In this document: in pieces, positions 1 to 8,197 of the stretch
Layout: each line of letters begins with the position of its first letter
How positions within the stretch are numbered: the stretch's first letter is position 1
Assembly: GCF_001426665.1 (NCBI RefSeq)
Contig: NZ_LMEY01000003.1
Location: 44,966-83,189 of the forward strand
DNA: 38,224 nt
Direction: 5' to 3'
DNA from: Rhizobium sp. Root1334
Lineage (GTDB): Bacteria > Pseudomonadota > Alphaproteobacteria > Rhizobiales > Rhizobiaceae
Notes under the pieces: generated by a model
Told to the model about the DNA's origin: nothing
The model's input: the letters and a program-made list of their open reading frames with translations, nothing else
The model's database searches: none
Made by a program: the position numbers and the translations under genes

Positions 1-638
1 TTGTGGACGTTGGCGTCATGATAGGTCGGATAGGTCTCATGACCGGGGCGGAAATAGAAGATGTTGCCCGCACCACGGCGCCAGGTGAGACCGGAGCGGA
101 ACACTTCTCCACCGGCAAACCAAGAGATGAACACGGTTTCCAGCGGTTCCGGCACGGAGAATTGCTCGCCGTACATTTCCTCGTTTTCGAGTACGAAGTT
201 CTCGTCCAAGCCAGCTGCAATCGGATGGCGCGGGTTGATCACCCACAGGCGTTCCCGCTCACCCGCCTCACGCCATTTCAGCGCGCAAGGCGTGCCCATC
301 AGCCGCTTGAACGGTTTTGAGAAATGGCCCGAATGCAAAACGATCAGGCCCATGCCTTCCCAGACCCGCTTGGCAACGCGCTCGACGACTTCGTCTGAAA
401 CTGCGCCATGATCCTTGTGGCCCCACCAAAGCAGGACGTCGGTCTTTGCCAGACGCTCGACGCTCAGGCCGTGTTCCGGTTCCTGCAATGTCGCCGTTGT
501 CGCCTCGATCGTCGGATCGGTGTTCAGCGCAGCGGCAATCGTGTTGTGCATGCCGTTCGGATAGATGCTCCTGACGATCGCGTTGGTCTGTTCGTGGATG
601 TTTTCGCCCCACACGACGGTACGAATAGACAATTTCAT
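1..638 (-). CDS. thuA: ThuA-like trehalose utilization protein (3' part outside window)
   Basis: The reading frame runs leftwards from ATG at 638-636 and leaves the window without a stop, so about 212 N-terminal residues are visible of a family that is usually about 260 long. The ThuA fold resembles class I glutamine amidotransferases; visible landmarks are [24 protein letters not shown] and, near the window edge, [15 protein letters not shown]. In Sinorhizobium ThuA acts with the dehydrogenase ThuB to convert trehalose and related disaccharides to 3-keto derivatives; thuB would be expected just beyond position 1. It sits 68 bp downstream of the transporter ATPase gene in the same orientation, which is the thuEFGKAB order. 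An AGGAG lies almost directly against the ATG, so the spacing is shorter than ideal. The family call rests on motif and context recognition, not on a search. Confidence 0.88.
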   Translation of the reverse strand, partial: MKLSIRTVVWGENIHEQTNAIVRSIYPNGMHNTIAAALNTDPTIEATTATLQEPEHGLSVERLAKTDVLLWWGHKDHGAVSDEVVERVAKRVWEGMGLIVLHSGHFSKPFKRLMGTPCALKWREAGERERLWVINPRHPIAAGLDENFVLENEEMYGEQFSVPEPLETVFISWFAGGEVFRSGLTWRRGAGNIFYFRPGHETYPTYHDANVH

Positions 639-706
639 TCTCCTGATTTTCTGCGTCTGAAGTAGGCGCTTGCGTTATTTGCGGTTTATGGGTGTCGGCG
701 CAGTTT

Positions 707-1735
707 CTAGGCTGCGCCGCGCAACTTTGCCGTTGCCATGGCCTGGCCCGCTGCGTCGAAACGGTGAACACGGCCTTCGATTGGCGCGACTTCCAGCTTT
801 TGCCCGGGCAGGTGGCCGGTGACCCCGGTTTCCCGGACGATCAGCGGTTCTGAAGACCCGGCGTCGATATAGACATAGCTGTCGGAGCCGAGGATTTCGG
901 AGTGGACGACCGTTCCCGCCCAATGACCATCATGCGGCGTGATGGTGATATGCTCGGCGCGAATACCGATCGTGTGGGCATCATAGGGCCGCGAGAAGTC
1001 GCCGGAGAGGAAGTTCATCTTCGGGGAGCCGATGAAGCCGGCGACGAAGAGCGAATTCGGGCTTTCGTACAGTTCCAGAGGCGTGCCGATCTGTTCCACC
1101 AGCCCGTCCCTTAGAACACAGATCCTGTCTGCGAGCGTCATTGCCTCGACCTGGTCGTGGGTGACGTAGATCATCGTCGTATTGTGCATCTTGCGATGAA
1201 GCTTTGCGATCTCAAGGCGTGTTGCTACGCGCAACGCTGCATCGAGGTTCGACAATGGCTCGTCGAATAGAAAGACCTTCGGATCGCGCACGATGGCTCT
1301 CCCGATTGCCACGCGCTGGCGCTGCCCGCCCGAGAGTTGCCGCGGCAGGCGCTGCAGATAGGGGGTAAGCTGCAGCATTTCGGCGGCGGCTTCGACGCGT
1401 TGCTTGCATTGCGCCTTGTCCCGCCCTGCCAGTTGCATGCCAAAGGCCATGTTTTCGTAGACCGTCATATGCGGATAGAGCGCATAGGACTGGAACACCA
1501 TGGCGATACCGCGTTTGGGTGGCGTCAACTGGTTGACGACCTGACCATCGAAAGACAGCGTGCCCGCGGTGATCTCCTCCAACCCCGAGATCAGCCGGAG
1601 CAAGGTAGACTTGCCGCAGCCTGAGGGGCCGACAAAGACCATGAACTCACCCGCCTTGATGTCCATGCTGACGCCTTTGATGACCTCGAAGGCGCCGAAG
1701 GATTTGCGGATGTCCCGCAGTTGAATCTCTGCCAT
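707..1735 (-). CDS. thuK: Sugar ABC transporter ATP-binding protein, ThuK-like
   Basis: This is a 342-residue ATPase of the MalK/UgpC type that energises disaccharide import at the inner face of the cytoplasmic membrane. Walker A is GPSGCGKST at residues 36-44, the Q-loop glutamine is at 82, the ABC signature LSGGQ starts at 134, Walker B ends in D158-E159, and the switch histidine is H193. The region after about residue 240 is the C-terminal OB-type regulatory domain typical of the family, and the length is normal. The gene follows the second permease with a 9-bp gap and precedes thuA. The symbol comes from the operon order EFGKA; by sequence alone it could be any trehalose, maltose or alpha-glucoside ATPase. 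Confidence 0.9.
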   Translation of the reverse strand: MAEIQLRDIRKSFGAFEVIKGVSMDIKAGEFMVFVGPSGCGKSTLLRLISGLEEITAGTLSFDGQVVNQLTPPKRGIAMVFQSYALYPHMTVYENMAFGMQLAGRDKAQCKQRVEAAAEMLQLTPYLQRLPRQLSGGQRQRVAIGRAIVRDPKVFLFDEPLSNLDAALRVATRLEIAKLHRKMHNTTMIYVTHDQVEAMTLADRICVLRDGLVEQIGTPLELYESPNSLFVAGFIGSPKMNFLSGDFSRPYDAHTIGIRAEHITITPHDGHWAGTVVHSEILGSDSYVYIDAGSSEPLIVRETGVTGHLPGQKLEVAPIEGRVHRFDAAGQAMATAKLRGAA

Positions 1736-1744
1736 TTTATTCTC

Positions 1745-2578
1745 CTATCCTTTGACGCCGCCGGCGGTGAGGCCGGATATGATCCGGCGCTGAAAGATGA
1801 GTACGAGGATCACGAGTGGAATTGTGACGATCACGGAAGCGGCCATGATGCTGCCCCAGGGAATTTCGAACTGGCTGCCGCCCGAGAGAAGCGCGATGGC
1901 AACCGGAACGGTGCGCTGGGCGTCCGATGACGTGAAGGTCAGGGCGAACAGGAACTCGTTCCATGCGGCTATGAACGCAAGTAGACCCGTGGTGACGAGC
2001 GCTGGCCACATCAGCGGCATGAACACCCGCGTGATGATCACCCAGGGAGTGGCGCCATCGACGATGGCAGCTTCCTCGATTTCGATCGGCAGGTCCCGCA
2101 TGAAGGTGGTCAAGACCCAGACCGTGAAAGGCAGCGTGAAGATCATGTAGGAAAAGATCAGCGCGAACGGCGTGTTGAAGATGCCGATAAACCGGATGAG
2201 TTCGAAAAGGCCGGCGAGCACAGCAATGTGGGGAAACATCGAAACCGAAAGGATGGTCAGCAGCAGCAATCCCCGCCCGCGAAAGGATACCCGCGCCAGG
2301 GCATAGGATGCAGTGACTGCGAGCAGCAATGAGACAGCCACCACCAATCCGGCGACCATCAGCGAGTTGCCGAGGTTTCTCAAGAAACTGCCGCCGGATA
2401 CGACGTTGGTATAATTGGCCAGCGAAAAGGACGTCGGCCAATAGTCCACCCGGAACAACGCCGTGCCGGTTTTGAAGCTGGTCAGGATCGCGTAGTAGAA
2501 AGGAAACACCGCGATGATGATGATAGCGGCGACCAGAGCATAGAACGCCGTGCGCTTTGCAAATGCGGCAACCATCAC
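1745..2578 (-). CDS. thuG: Sugar ABC transporter permease, ThuG-like
   Basis: This 277-residue inner-membrane permease is of the MalG type. It starts with a hydrophobic helix near residues 10-30 and shows the cytoplasmic EAA loop as EEAAIVDGATPWVIITRV, the contact site for the ATPase. The start overlaps the stop of the preceding permease by 4 bp, indicating translational coupling. A second Met immediately follows the first, so the start may be one codon later. Together with ThuF it forms the membrane channel for the disaccharide bound by ThuE. Confidence 0.88.
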   Translation of the reverse strand: MMVAAFAKRTAFYALVAAIIIIAVFPFYYAILTSFKTGTALFRVDYWPTSFSLANYTNVVSGGSFLRNLGNSLMVAGLVVAVSLLLAVTASYALARVSFRGRGLLLLTILSVSMFPHIAVLAGLFELIRFIGIFNTPFALIFSYMIFTLPFTVWVLTTFMRDLPIEIEEAAIVDGATPWVIITRVFMPLMWPALVTTGLLAFIAAWNEFLFALTFTSSDAQRTVPVAIALLSGGSQFEIPWGSIMAASVIVTIPLVILVLIFQRRIISGLTAGGVKG

Positions 2579-3558
2579 CGCTCTCCTTCAAGGTTGACGC
2601 GGCCGAACCACATGTAGAGGACCGTGATCGTCGCAATGATCAGGAACAGCATGGTCGAAGCGGCCGCTCCATAGGCGAATTTGTCGAACTCGAAGAGGTT
2701 TTCACGGGCAAGCACCGACATGGTTCGCGTCTGCGCGTTGTTCGGCGTCAGCACGTAGATCAGGTCGAAGATGCGCAGCGAATCGAGCATGCGGAAAATA
2801 ATGGCGACCATCAGCGCGGGCCGGATCAGCGGTAGAGTCAGGTGCCAGAACACCCGCACGGGGTGAATTCCGTCGATCCTTGCAGCCTCGTAGATATCAC
2901 CGGGAACCATCTGCAGGCCGGCGAGGATCAGCAGCGCCATGAATGGCGTGGTCTTCCAGACATCGACGACCAGCACTGCGATCATTGCGGTGTCCGGGCT
3001 CGCGGTCCAGGCAATCTTCTGGCTGATCAAGCCAAGGCCGAGCAGCATGTCGTTCAAGATGCCGAACTGATCATTCAGCATCCAGGCCCACATCTTGGCC
3101 GAGACGATGGTGGGAATGGCCCAAGGGATGAGAATGGCGGCGCGCACGAGGCCGCGTCCGCGAAATTCCGCATTTAGCACCAGCGCAACAATCAGGCCGA
3201 GCACGGTTTCAATGACAACGGAGATCAGCGTGAATTTCAGGGTGTTCCATACGGCGCCCCACCAAGCCGGATCGGCGAGAAGGCCGCTGTAGACAATCCG
3301 TCCGCTCTTCAGCGTGATCCACGACAGGTAGTTCTTGAAGCCGACGAAATTGGCACCCGACAGGTCGGTGAGCGATGCATCGGTAAAGCTGAAATAGATG
3401 GTCCTGATAAGCGGCCAACCGGCGACGATGGCGAGCACGAACAGAGTGGGTGCCAGGAATATCCAGGCTGAACGCACACGCTGCGCCTGCAGATCGGAGC
3501 GGATTCCGCCTCGGGTCACCGCAACGGCCGAAGGGGAAGCAAGGGAAAGTTCGGTCAT
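2575..3558 (-). CDS. thuF: Sugar ABC transporter permease, ThuF-like
   Basis: This 327-residue permease is of the MalF type. A cytoplasmic N-terminus of about 30 residues is followed by several membrane segments, the first near residues 31-52. The EAA loop reads EAARIDGIHPVRVFWHLTLP and is complete. The gene lies 92 bp after thuE, the widest gap in the operon, and that gap contains a 10-bp GC hairpin. The ribosome binding site before the ATG is weak, consistent with permease synthesis being kept below that of the binding protein. It is the partner of ThuG in a heterodimeric channel. Confidence 0.88.
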   Translation of the reverse strand: MTELSLASPSAVAVTRGGIRSDLQAQRVRSAWIFLAPTLFVLAIVAGWPLIRTIYFSFTDASLTDLSGANFVGFKNYLSWITLKSGRIVYSGLLADPAWWGAVWNTLKFTLISVVIETVLGLIVALVLNAEFRGRGLVRAAILIPWAIPTIVSAKMWAWMLNDQFGILNDMLLGLGLISQKIAWTASPDTAMIAVLVVDVWKTTPFMALLILAGLQMVPGDIYEAARIDGIHPVRVFWHLTLPLIRPALMVAIIFRMLDSLRIFDLIYVLTPNNAQTRTMSVLARENLFEFDKFAYGAAASTMLFLIIATITVLYMWFGRVNLEGER

Positions 3559-3607
3559 GACGATTGCTCACTGGTTGTTGCCGGCACCTGCCGGAAGCAT
3601 CAAACGG

Positions 3608-3638
3608 ACGGAGCGGCCGCAATCGGCTGCCGCTCCGT
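3608..3638 (-). promoter_or_regulatory. Intercistronic hairpin between thuE and thuF
   Basis: A perfect 10-bp inverted repeat (arms 3608-3617 and 3629-3638, loop 11 nt) lies just after the thuE stop. There is no T-run after it, so a full terminator is unlikely. Its position fits the known role of such structures in protecting the binding-protein part of the message or partly terminating before the permease genes. The role is inferred. Confidence 0.55.
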
Positions 3639-3650
3639 GGCTAAATGCAA

Positions 3651-4913
3651 TTACCAGGCGTCGCCCTTGAGGCCGGTCAATTCGACTTCGAGCAATTCGA
3701 GATTGTCGGCGGCCGAGCCATTTCCAGAGAGCGTGTTATGCACCGCGCTCCAAAATTTCGAGGAGACTTCGTTGTACTTCACCTTTGCCACTGCAGAGGG
3801 GCGTGGCACGGCGTTTTGGAAGATCGGCTTCCAGCTCGCCATGAATGGCTGGCTAGCGGCGATGTCGGGATCGTCATAAAGAGCCGACAGTGTCGGCAGG
3901 TTGGAAAGCTCCACTGCACGCTTCTTCTGTACTTCGCTGGAGGCGAGGAACTTTACCAGTTCGATCGCGGCTTCCTGTTCGTCTGAATATTTGGAGACGG
4001 CAAGGTTCCAGCCGCCCAGAGCGGAAGACGGCTGATCGCCGGCAGCAGCGACCGGGAGCGGCAGGACGCCGAATTTGCCCTTGATCGCGCTATCATCACC
4101 ATTTCCCAGCGCATAGGCGTAGGGCCAGTTGCGCATGAACGCCGCATTGCCGGTCTGCCAGACGCCGCGGGATTCCTCTTCCTTGTAGGCAAGTACACCT
4201 TCGGGCGTAATCGTGCCGATCCAACCCGTGGCGCGGTCGATGGCCGCCGCGGCCTTTTCGTTGTTGATGGAGATCGTTCCGTCCGGCTCGATGATCTGAC
4301 CGCCGCCCGAAGACTTGATCCATTCGAGCGCATTGCAGGTCAGGCCTTCATAGGCATTGGCCTGGAAAACGAAACCCCAGAAATCTGCCTGTCCGGCGGC
4401 ACGTTCCTTCTCCTGGATTTCCTTCGCCGTTGCTTCCAGCTCGTCCCATGTTTTTGGCGGCTGCTTGCCGTATTTCTCAAGGAGGTCCTTGCGGTAATAC
4501 ATGGCAGGCGCGTCGGTATACATCGGCAAGGAGACAAGCCGTTCATTGACCGTCTGCGATGCGATGATCGAGGGGAAAAAATTCGCGGCGACGTCCTTGG
4601 TGGCTTCTGTCAGGTCGATGAATTGATCGGCAAGCTGTGGCGCCCAGACAATATCGGTCTGATAGATGTCGACATCCGTATTGCCGGCGGCAAGCCACAG
4701 CCGGTACTGCCCGAACTGTTCGCTGCTCGAGGATGGCATCGTCACGAGATTAACCTTGTGACCGGTCTTTGCCTCGAACTCGACAAAACGGGCACGCAGG
4801 AAATCAACATTCTTGCCGGTCGAGTTTGCTGCGATTGACAGTTCGGCGGCAAAAGCGCCGCTCGCGGTCATCGCACCCAATATTGCTGCTGTTGCAAGTA
4901 GTTTCATCTTCAT
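3651..4913 (-). CDS. thuE: Trehalose/maltose-type sugar-binding protein, ThuE-like
   Basis: This is the periplasmic family 1 sugar-binding protein of the importer, 420 residues. The chosen start (ATG 4913-4911) has a strong GGGAGGAG upstream and gives a clean signal peptide, MKMKLLATAAILGAMTASGA, with cleavage expected around residue 22-23 before ELSIAAN. The open frame extends 33 codons further upstream, but that part has no good ribosome site and is not signal-like. The mature domain has the usual two-lobe landmarks, including the DVDIYQTDIVW segment. It is first in the thu-type operon and is divergent from the LacI regulator. The substrate (trehalose, maltose or sucrose) is inferred from operon order and from ThuA. 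Confidence 0.9.
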   Translation of the reverse strand: MKMKLLATAAILGAMTASGAFAAELSIAANSTGKNVDFLRARFVEFEAKTGHKVNLVTMPSSSSEQFGQYRLWLAAGNTDVDIYQTDIVWAPQLADQFIDLTEATKDVAANFFPSIIASQTVNERLVSLPMYTDAPAMYYRKDLLEKYGKQPPKTWDELEATAKEIQEKERAAGQADFWGFVFQANAYEGLTCNALEWIKSSGGGQIIEPDGTISINNEKAAAAIDRATGWIGTITPEGVLAYKEEESRGVWQTGNAAFMRNWPYAYALGNGDDSAIKGKFGVLPLPVAAAGDQPSSALGGWNLAVSKYSDEQEAAIELVKFLASSEVQKKRAVELSNLPTLSALYDDPDIAASQPFMASWKPIFQNAVPRPSAVAKVKYNEVSSKFWSAVHNTLSGNGSAADNLELLEVELTGLKGDAW

Positions 4914-4964
4914 TAGCTCCTCCCAGGCCTCCAGCGCGCCAATTGAAACGGATCGAAAAAATCG

Positions 4965-4974
4965 AAAGCGCTTT
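4965..4974. promoter_or_regulatory. Probable LacI-family operator, thuE-proximal
   Basis: AAAGCGCTTT is a perfect 10-bp palindrome with a central CG, inside the context CGAAAGCGCTTTGG. It lies about 52 bp upstream of the thuE start codon, where bound regulator could block transcription. The central CG and A/T-rich arms match the LacI/GalR operator pattern. Binding by the adjacent regulator is inferred. Confidence 0.55.
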
Positions 4975-5160
4975 GGTTCAGAAAAACTGTCAGAAAGAAA
5001 AAAACGAGTCAAGTCACAAAGCTGAGGCTGACGGTTTTTTAGGTAAAATCGAAATATTATTGATATATTTCAACTTATTAATAGAAGCGGATGTTTTCTG
5101 TATTGTCGCGGCGATGAACTGCGCGACGTGCCTCATTCGCAGACAAGGAGAAAAAAATTG

Positions 5161-5170
5161 AAAACGTTTT
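5161..5170. promoter_or_regulatory. Probable LacI-family operator, regulator-proximal
   Basis: AAAACGTTTT is a perfect 10-bp palindrome in the context TTGAAAACGTTTTAATT, very close to the general LacI/GalR operator shape. It lies 114 bp upstream of the regulator start and 196 bp centre-to-centre from the other palindrome. Autoregulation or DNA looping is possible but inferred. Confidence 0.55.
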
Positions 5171-5283
5171 AATTTATTCGTAGGCTGGATTGCCTGATCG
5201 ACTCTCAGATGGATTGCTGGGTGTGGGGTAGCAAGATATAGCTGATACGAGCATTCCAAACCGGAAGACCGCCGTCGAATCCC

Positions 5284-6297
5284 ATGAAACTCAAAGACTT
5301 TGCCAAGCATCTTGATCTGTCTCCAACCACGGTAAGCCGGGCCTTGAGCGGCTATCCTGAGGTTCGCGAAAGTACCCGCAAGCGCGTTGCCGATGAGGCG
5401 TTGCGTCTGGGCTACCGCCCCAATATCAATGCCGTGCGGCTTGTAACCGGCCGGGTCGGCGCCATCGGCATCCTGATGGGGCGAGGCCGCGAAGTTCATT
5501 TCGCCGAATTTCTCAGCGGCATGGGCGAACGCCTTGGTGGTGAGGACATCGACATTCTCGTCACCCCGATTGCCGAGCATGATGCGAGAGAGGAGATCCA
5601 ACTCTACAGCCGGTTGGTGGAGAGCCGGCGCGTCGATGCCATCATCGTCAACGGCCCACGGCCCGATGACGAGCGCATCAGTCTGCTCCATCGGCTGGGC
5701 ATGCCCTTTCTCGTGCACGGGCGGTCGGAAACGGCTGTTCCCTATGCCTGGCTCGATATCGACAATGAAGGGGCAATCAAGCGTGCCACCAGTCATCTGC
5801 TTGATCTGGGGCACAGGCGTATCGCCATGATCAACGGTCGTCCCGGAGTGACTTTCTCCGTGCACCGTGACAAGGGCTATCGCGACGCTTTGGTGGAGCG
5901 GGGCCTGCCGTTTGACCCGAAACTGGTTGCGCACGGTAATTTTACCGACGAGGTCGGCTTCCGGTTCGCGCGATCCTTTCTCGAGCAATCGCCACGCCCG
6001 ACAGCGTTTGTTGCCGGTTCTATGATGACGGCGCTCGGGGTTTATCGTGCGGCACGTTCCCTTGATCTTATTGTCGGCAAGGATATTTCGGTCATCGCCC
6101 ATGACGATGTCTTTCCTTACCTAAATGCCGACAATATGGCCCCATCGCTCTCGACGACGCGGTCGTCGATGCGTGCTGCTGGCACGCGCTCGGCGGAACT
6201 GGTGCTACAACTCCTCTCCGGCAAGCCGCCGGCGGAGATCCACGAGTTATGGCCAGTCGAGCTTATTCTTCGTGAATCCACAGGCCTGGCCCCATAG
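5284..6297 (+). CDS. thuR: LacI-family transcriptional regulator of the disaccharide operon
   Basis: This 337-residue protein has an N-terminal LacI helix-turn-helix (residues 1-50, KDFAKHLDLSPTTVSRALSG) with the hinge helix region near residue 50. A periplasmic-binding-protein-like effector domain fills the rest (for example DLGHRRIAMINGR, the usual inter-lobe strand). It is transcribed divergently from thuE with two LacI-type palindromes between them, so it most likely represses the thu-type operon until a disaccharide binds. The ribosome site before the ATG is weak, fitting low regulator levels. The symbol is assigned by position and could be challenged if relatives place a different regulator here. 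Confidence 0.85.
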   Translation: MKLKDFAKHLDLSPTTVSRALSGYPEVRESTRKRVADEALRLGYRPNINAVRLVTGRVGAIGILMGRGREVHFAEFLSGMGERLGGEDIDILVTPIAEHDAREEIQLYSRLVESRRVDAIIVNGPRPDDERISLLHRLGMPFLVHGRSETAVPYAWLDIDNEGAIKRATSHLLDLGHRRIAMINGRPGVTFSVHRDKGYRDALVERGLPFDPKLVAHGNFTDEVGFRFARSFLEQSPRPTAFVAGSMMTALGVYRAARSLDLIVGKDISVIAHDDVFPYLNADNMAPSLSTTRSSMRAAGTRSAELVLQLLSGKPPAEIHELWPVELILRESTGLAP

Positions 6298-6610
6298 TCT
6301 TTCCTGAATGTGAGCCGGTCGTCGCGTTTCCCGTTTCTGCAGCGGACATGCGCATGGCCACCGGCCTGCACCATTGCGGTCTTTTGTGGCGGCCTCATCG
6401 TGGCCGGTGCTCGCGGGGCGTTCGCAGGAAGCCACACGAAACTCGCTGCCTTGTGTTCGCGAAAAACAATCCGTGGATTTGATGTTCGTTGAAACACAAT
6501 TCCCTTTAATTTCCGCAAATTAGAGCAGATGTGAATATCTTGCGTGTGTGCGGTTCGATACAATTGCCGCCAGGACGCCGTAAAAGGGCGTCGCGAAACA
6601 GGAGAATAGA
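6298..6610. promoter_or_regulatory. Intergenic region ahead of the peptide-type importer
   Basis: This 313-bp region has no credible gene. It becomes AT-rich after 6460. A TACAAT at 6559-6564 could be a -10 box, but no good -35 sits at the right distance. A 6-bp stem (GACGCC 6574-6579 with GGCGTC 6587-6592) lies in the presumed leader just upstream of the AGGAG of the binding-protein gene. No terminator with a T-run was found for the regulator gene. Confidence 0.35.
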
Positions 6611-8113
6611 ATGAGCGCTTCCACAACCCGCAACTCCGGACTGGCCGCGGGACTTGCCGTTGCTCTTGCAATGAGCGTCTTCGGCCCGGCGCTTGCTGCG
6701 GAGAGCGATCCGGACGCCACGATCAACATCGGTTCGCTTTATGAACCACAAAATCTCGACAATACCGCTGGCGCCGGTCAGGGCATCAACGAAGCGTTCA
6801 ACGGCAATGTTTATGAAGCGTTGTTCCGGCTCACGGATGCGGGCACGGTCGAGCCGTCGCTTGCCAAGGATACAAAGGTGAGCGAAGACGGCCTCACCTA
6901 TACGTTCACGCTGCAGCCCGGCGTGACCTTTCATTCCGGTGCGCCGCTTACGTCAAAAGATGTGAAGTTCTCCATCGAGCGCGTCACCGCCGAAGCTTCC
7001 AAAAGCTCGCGCAAGAACAGCCTGAAGACCATCGCAAGCGTCGAGACGCCGGACGATGCCACCGTTGTGGTGAAACTGGCCGCGCGCTCGATCTCGCTGC
7101 CTTACAATCTGAGCTATGTCTGGATCGCCAACGACGAGGCCAAGGACTTTCAATCGAAGGAAGATGGTACCGGCCCCTACGCACTGCAGGAGTGGCGGCG
7201 CGGCTCGTCGCTCGCCATCGCCCGTTTCGACAAATACTGGGGTGAAAAGCCGAAGAATGCCGAGGTGGTTTTCCAGTATTTCACGGAAGCGACAGCGCTC
7301 AACAATGCGCTGCTGACCGGTTCCGTCGATATCATCACCTCCGTGCAGAGCCCGGATTCGCTTGCCCAGTTCAAGGATAATCCAGAGTTCGCGGTCAGCG
7401 AAGGCAAGTCCACGACGAAGCTTCTGCTCGCCTATAACGACCGCGTTGCGCCCTTCGACAATGTGAAAGTTCGCAAGGCTCTCGCCCGCGCCATTGACGA
7501 TGGGAAGCTCTTGAAGGCCGTCTGGGGCGATTACGGCACGCTGATCGGTTCCTTCGTGCCACCGACGGATGCCTGGTATGCCGATCTGACCAAGGTCGAT
7601 GCCTATGATCCTGAAAGCGCCAAGGCCCTACTCAAGGAAGCCGGCTATCCCGATGGCTTCACCTTCACCATCGATACGCCGAACTACGATCCGCATCCGA
7701 TTGCAGCGCAGTTTATCCAGAGCGAGTTGGCCAAGGTCGGAGTCAAGGTCGAGATCAACGTCATTACTGCCAACGAATGGTACACGAAGGTCTACAAGGC
7801 GCATGACTTCCAGGCGACCCTGCAGGAGCATGTCAACCATCGCGATATCGTCTTCTATGGCAACCCGGATTTCTATTGGGGTTACAACAACCCGAAGGTT
7901 GCCGACCTGATCAAGCAGGCGGAATCAAGCGGAACGGAAGAGGGGCAGACTGAGAAGTTGAAGGAAGCCAATACGATCATCGCGGAGGATGCAGCCAGCA
8001 ACTGGTTCTACCTCTATCCGCAGATCGTCGTGTCCAGGGCCTCGGTCAGCGGCTATCCGTTGAACGGTCTCAACTCGCAGTTCTTCGCCTACGGTATCAC
8101 CAAGGCCGAGTAA
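6611..8113 (+). CDS. Peptide-type ABC transporter substrate-binding protein (SBP_bac_5)
   Basis: This 500-residue protein is of the DppA/OppA/NikA family. The signal peptide ends near LALAMSVFGPALA (about residue 30), with mature sequence from AESDPDATINIG. Family landmarks are the VYEALFRLTDAGTVEPSLA stretch and the LTSKDVKFSIERV segment typical of SBP_bac_5. AGGAG precedes the ATG at good spacing. It is the first gene of a five-gene importer operon. The true substrate cannot be read from sequence; di- or oligopeptides, nickel chelates, opines and sugars are all carried by this family. A 9-bp hairpin follows the stop. Confidence 0.88.
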   Translation: MSASTTRNSGLAAGLAVALAMSVFGPALAAESDPDATINIGSLYEPQNLDNTAGAGQGINEAFNGNVYEALFRLTDAGTVEPSLAKDTKVSEDGLTYTFTLQPGVTFHSGAPLTSKDVKFSIERVTAEASKSSRKNSLKTIASVETPDDATVVVKLAARSISLPYNLSYVWIANDEAKDFQSKEDGTGPYALQEWRRGSSLAIARFDKYWGEKPKNAEVVFQYFTEATALNNALLTGSVDIITSVQSPDSLAQFKDNPEFAVSEGKSTTKLLLAYNDRVAPFDNVKVRKALARAIDDGKLLKAVWGDYGTLIGSFVPPTDAWYADLTKVDAYDPESAKALLKEAGYPDGFTFTIDTPNYDPHPIAAQFIQSELAKVGVKVEINVITANEWYTKVYKAHDFQATLQEHVNHRDIVFYGNPDFYWGYNNPKVADLIKQAESSGTEEGQTEKLKEANTIIAEDAASNWFYLYPQIVVSRASVSGYPLNGLNSQFFAYGITKAE

Positions 8114-8143
8114 CAACTGCCACGCCGGATACTCGACACAAGG

Positions 8144-8174
8144 CGCCGCCCGGCATATGAATGCGCGGGCGGCG
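8144..8174 (+). promoter_or_regulatory. Intercistronic hairpin after the binding-protein gene
   Basis: A perfect 9-bp stem is formed by CGCCGCCCG at 8144-8152 and CGGGCGGCG at 8166-8174, with a 13-nt loop and no T-run. It lies between the binding protein and first permease genes. It is likely a message-stabilising or partial-termination element; this role is inferred. Confidence 0.5.
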
Positions 8175-8197
8175 TCCGCGCATGAGAGGTCAAGACC

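Larger units (their letters stand above)
4914..5283. promoter_or_regulatory. Divergent control region between thuE and the LacI-type regulator
   Basis: This 370-bp AT-rich interval separates two divergent genes and should hold both promoters. It contains two perfect 10-bp LacI-type palindromes, listed separately. I could not fix -35 and -10 boxes with confidence. No RNA gene or credible small ORF was seen. Confidence 0.7.

Noticed and set aside
5014..6102. A 362-residue minus-strand open frame opposite the LacI regulator
   Set aside because: No recognisable domain; the plus-strand LacI helix-turn-helix and effector domain explain the region.
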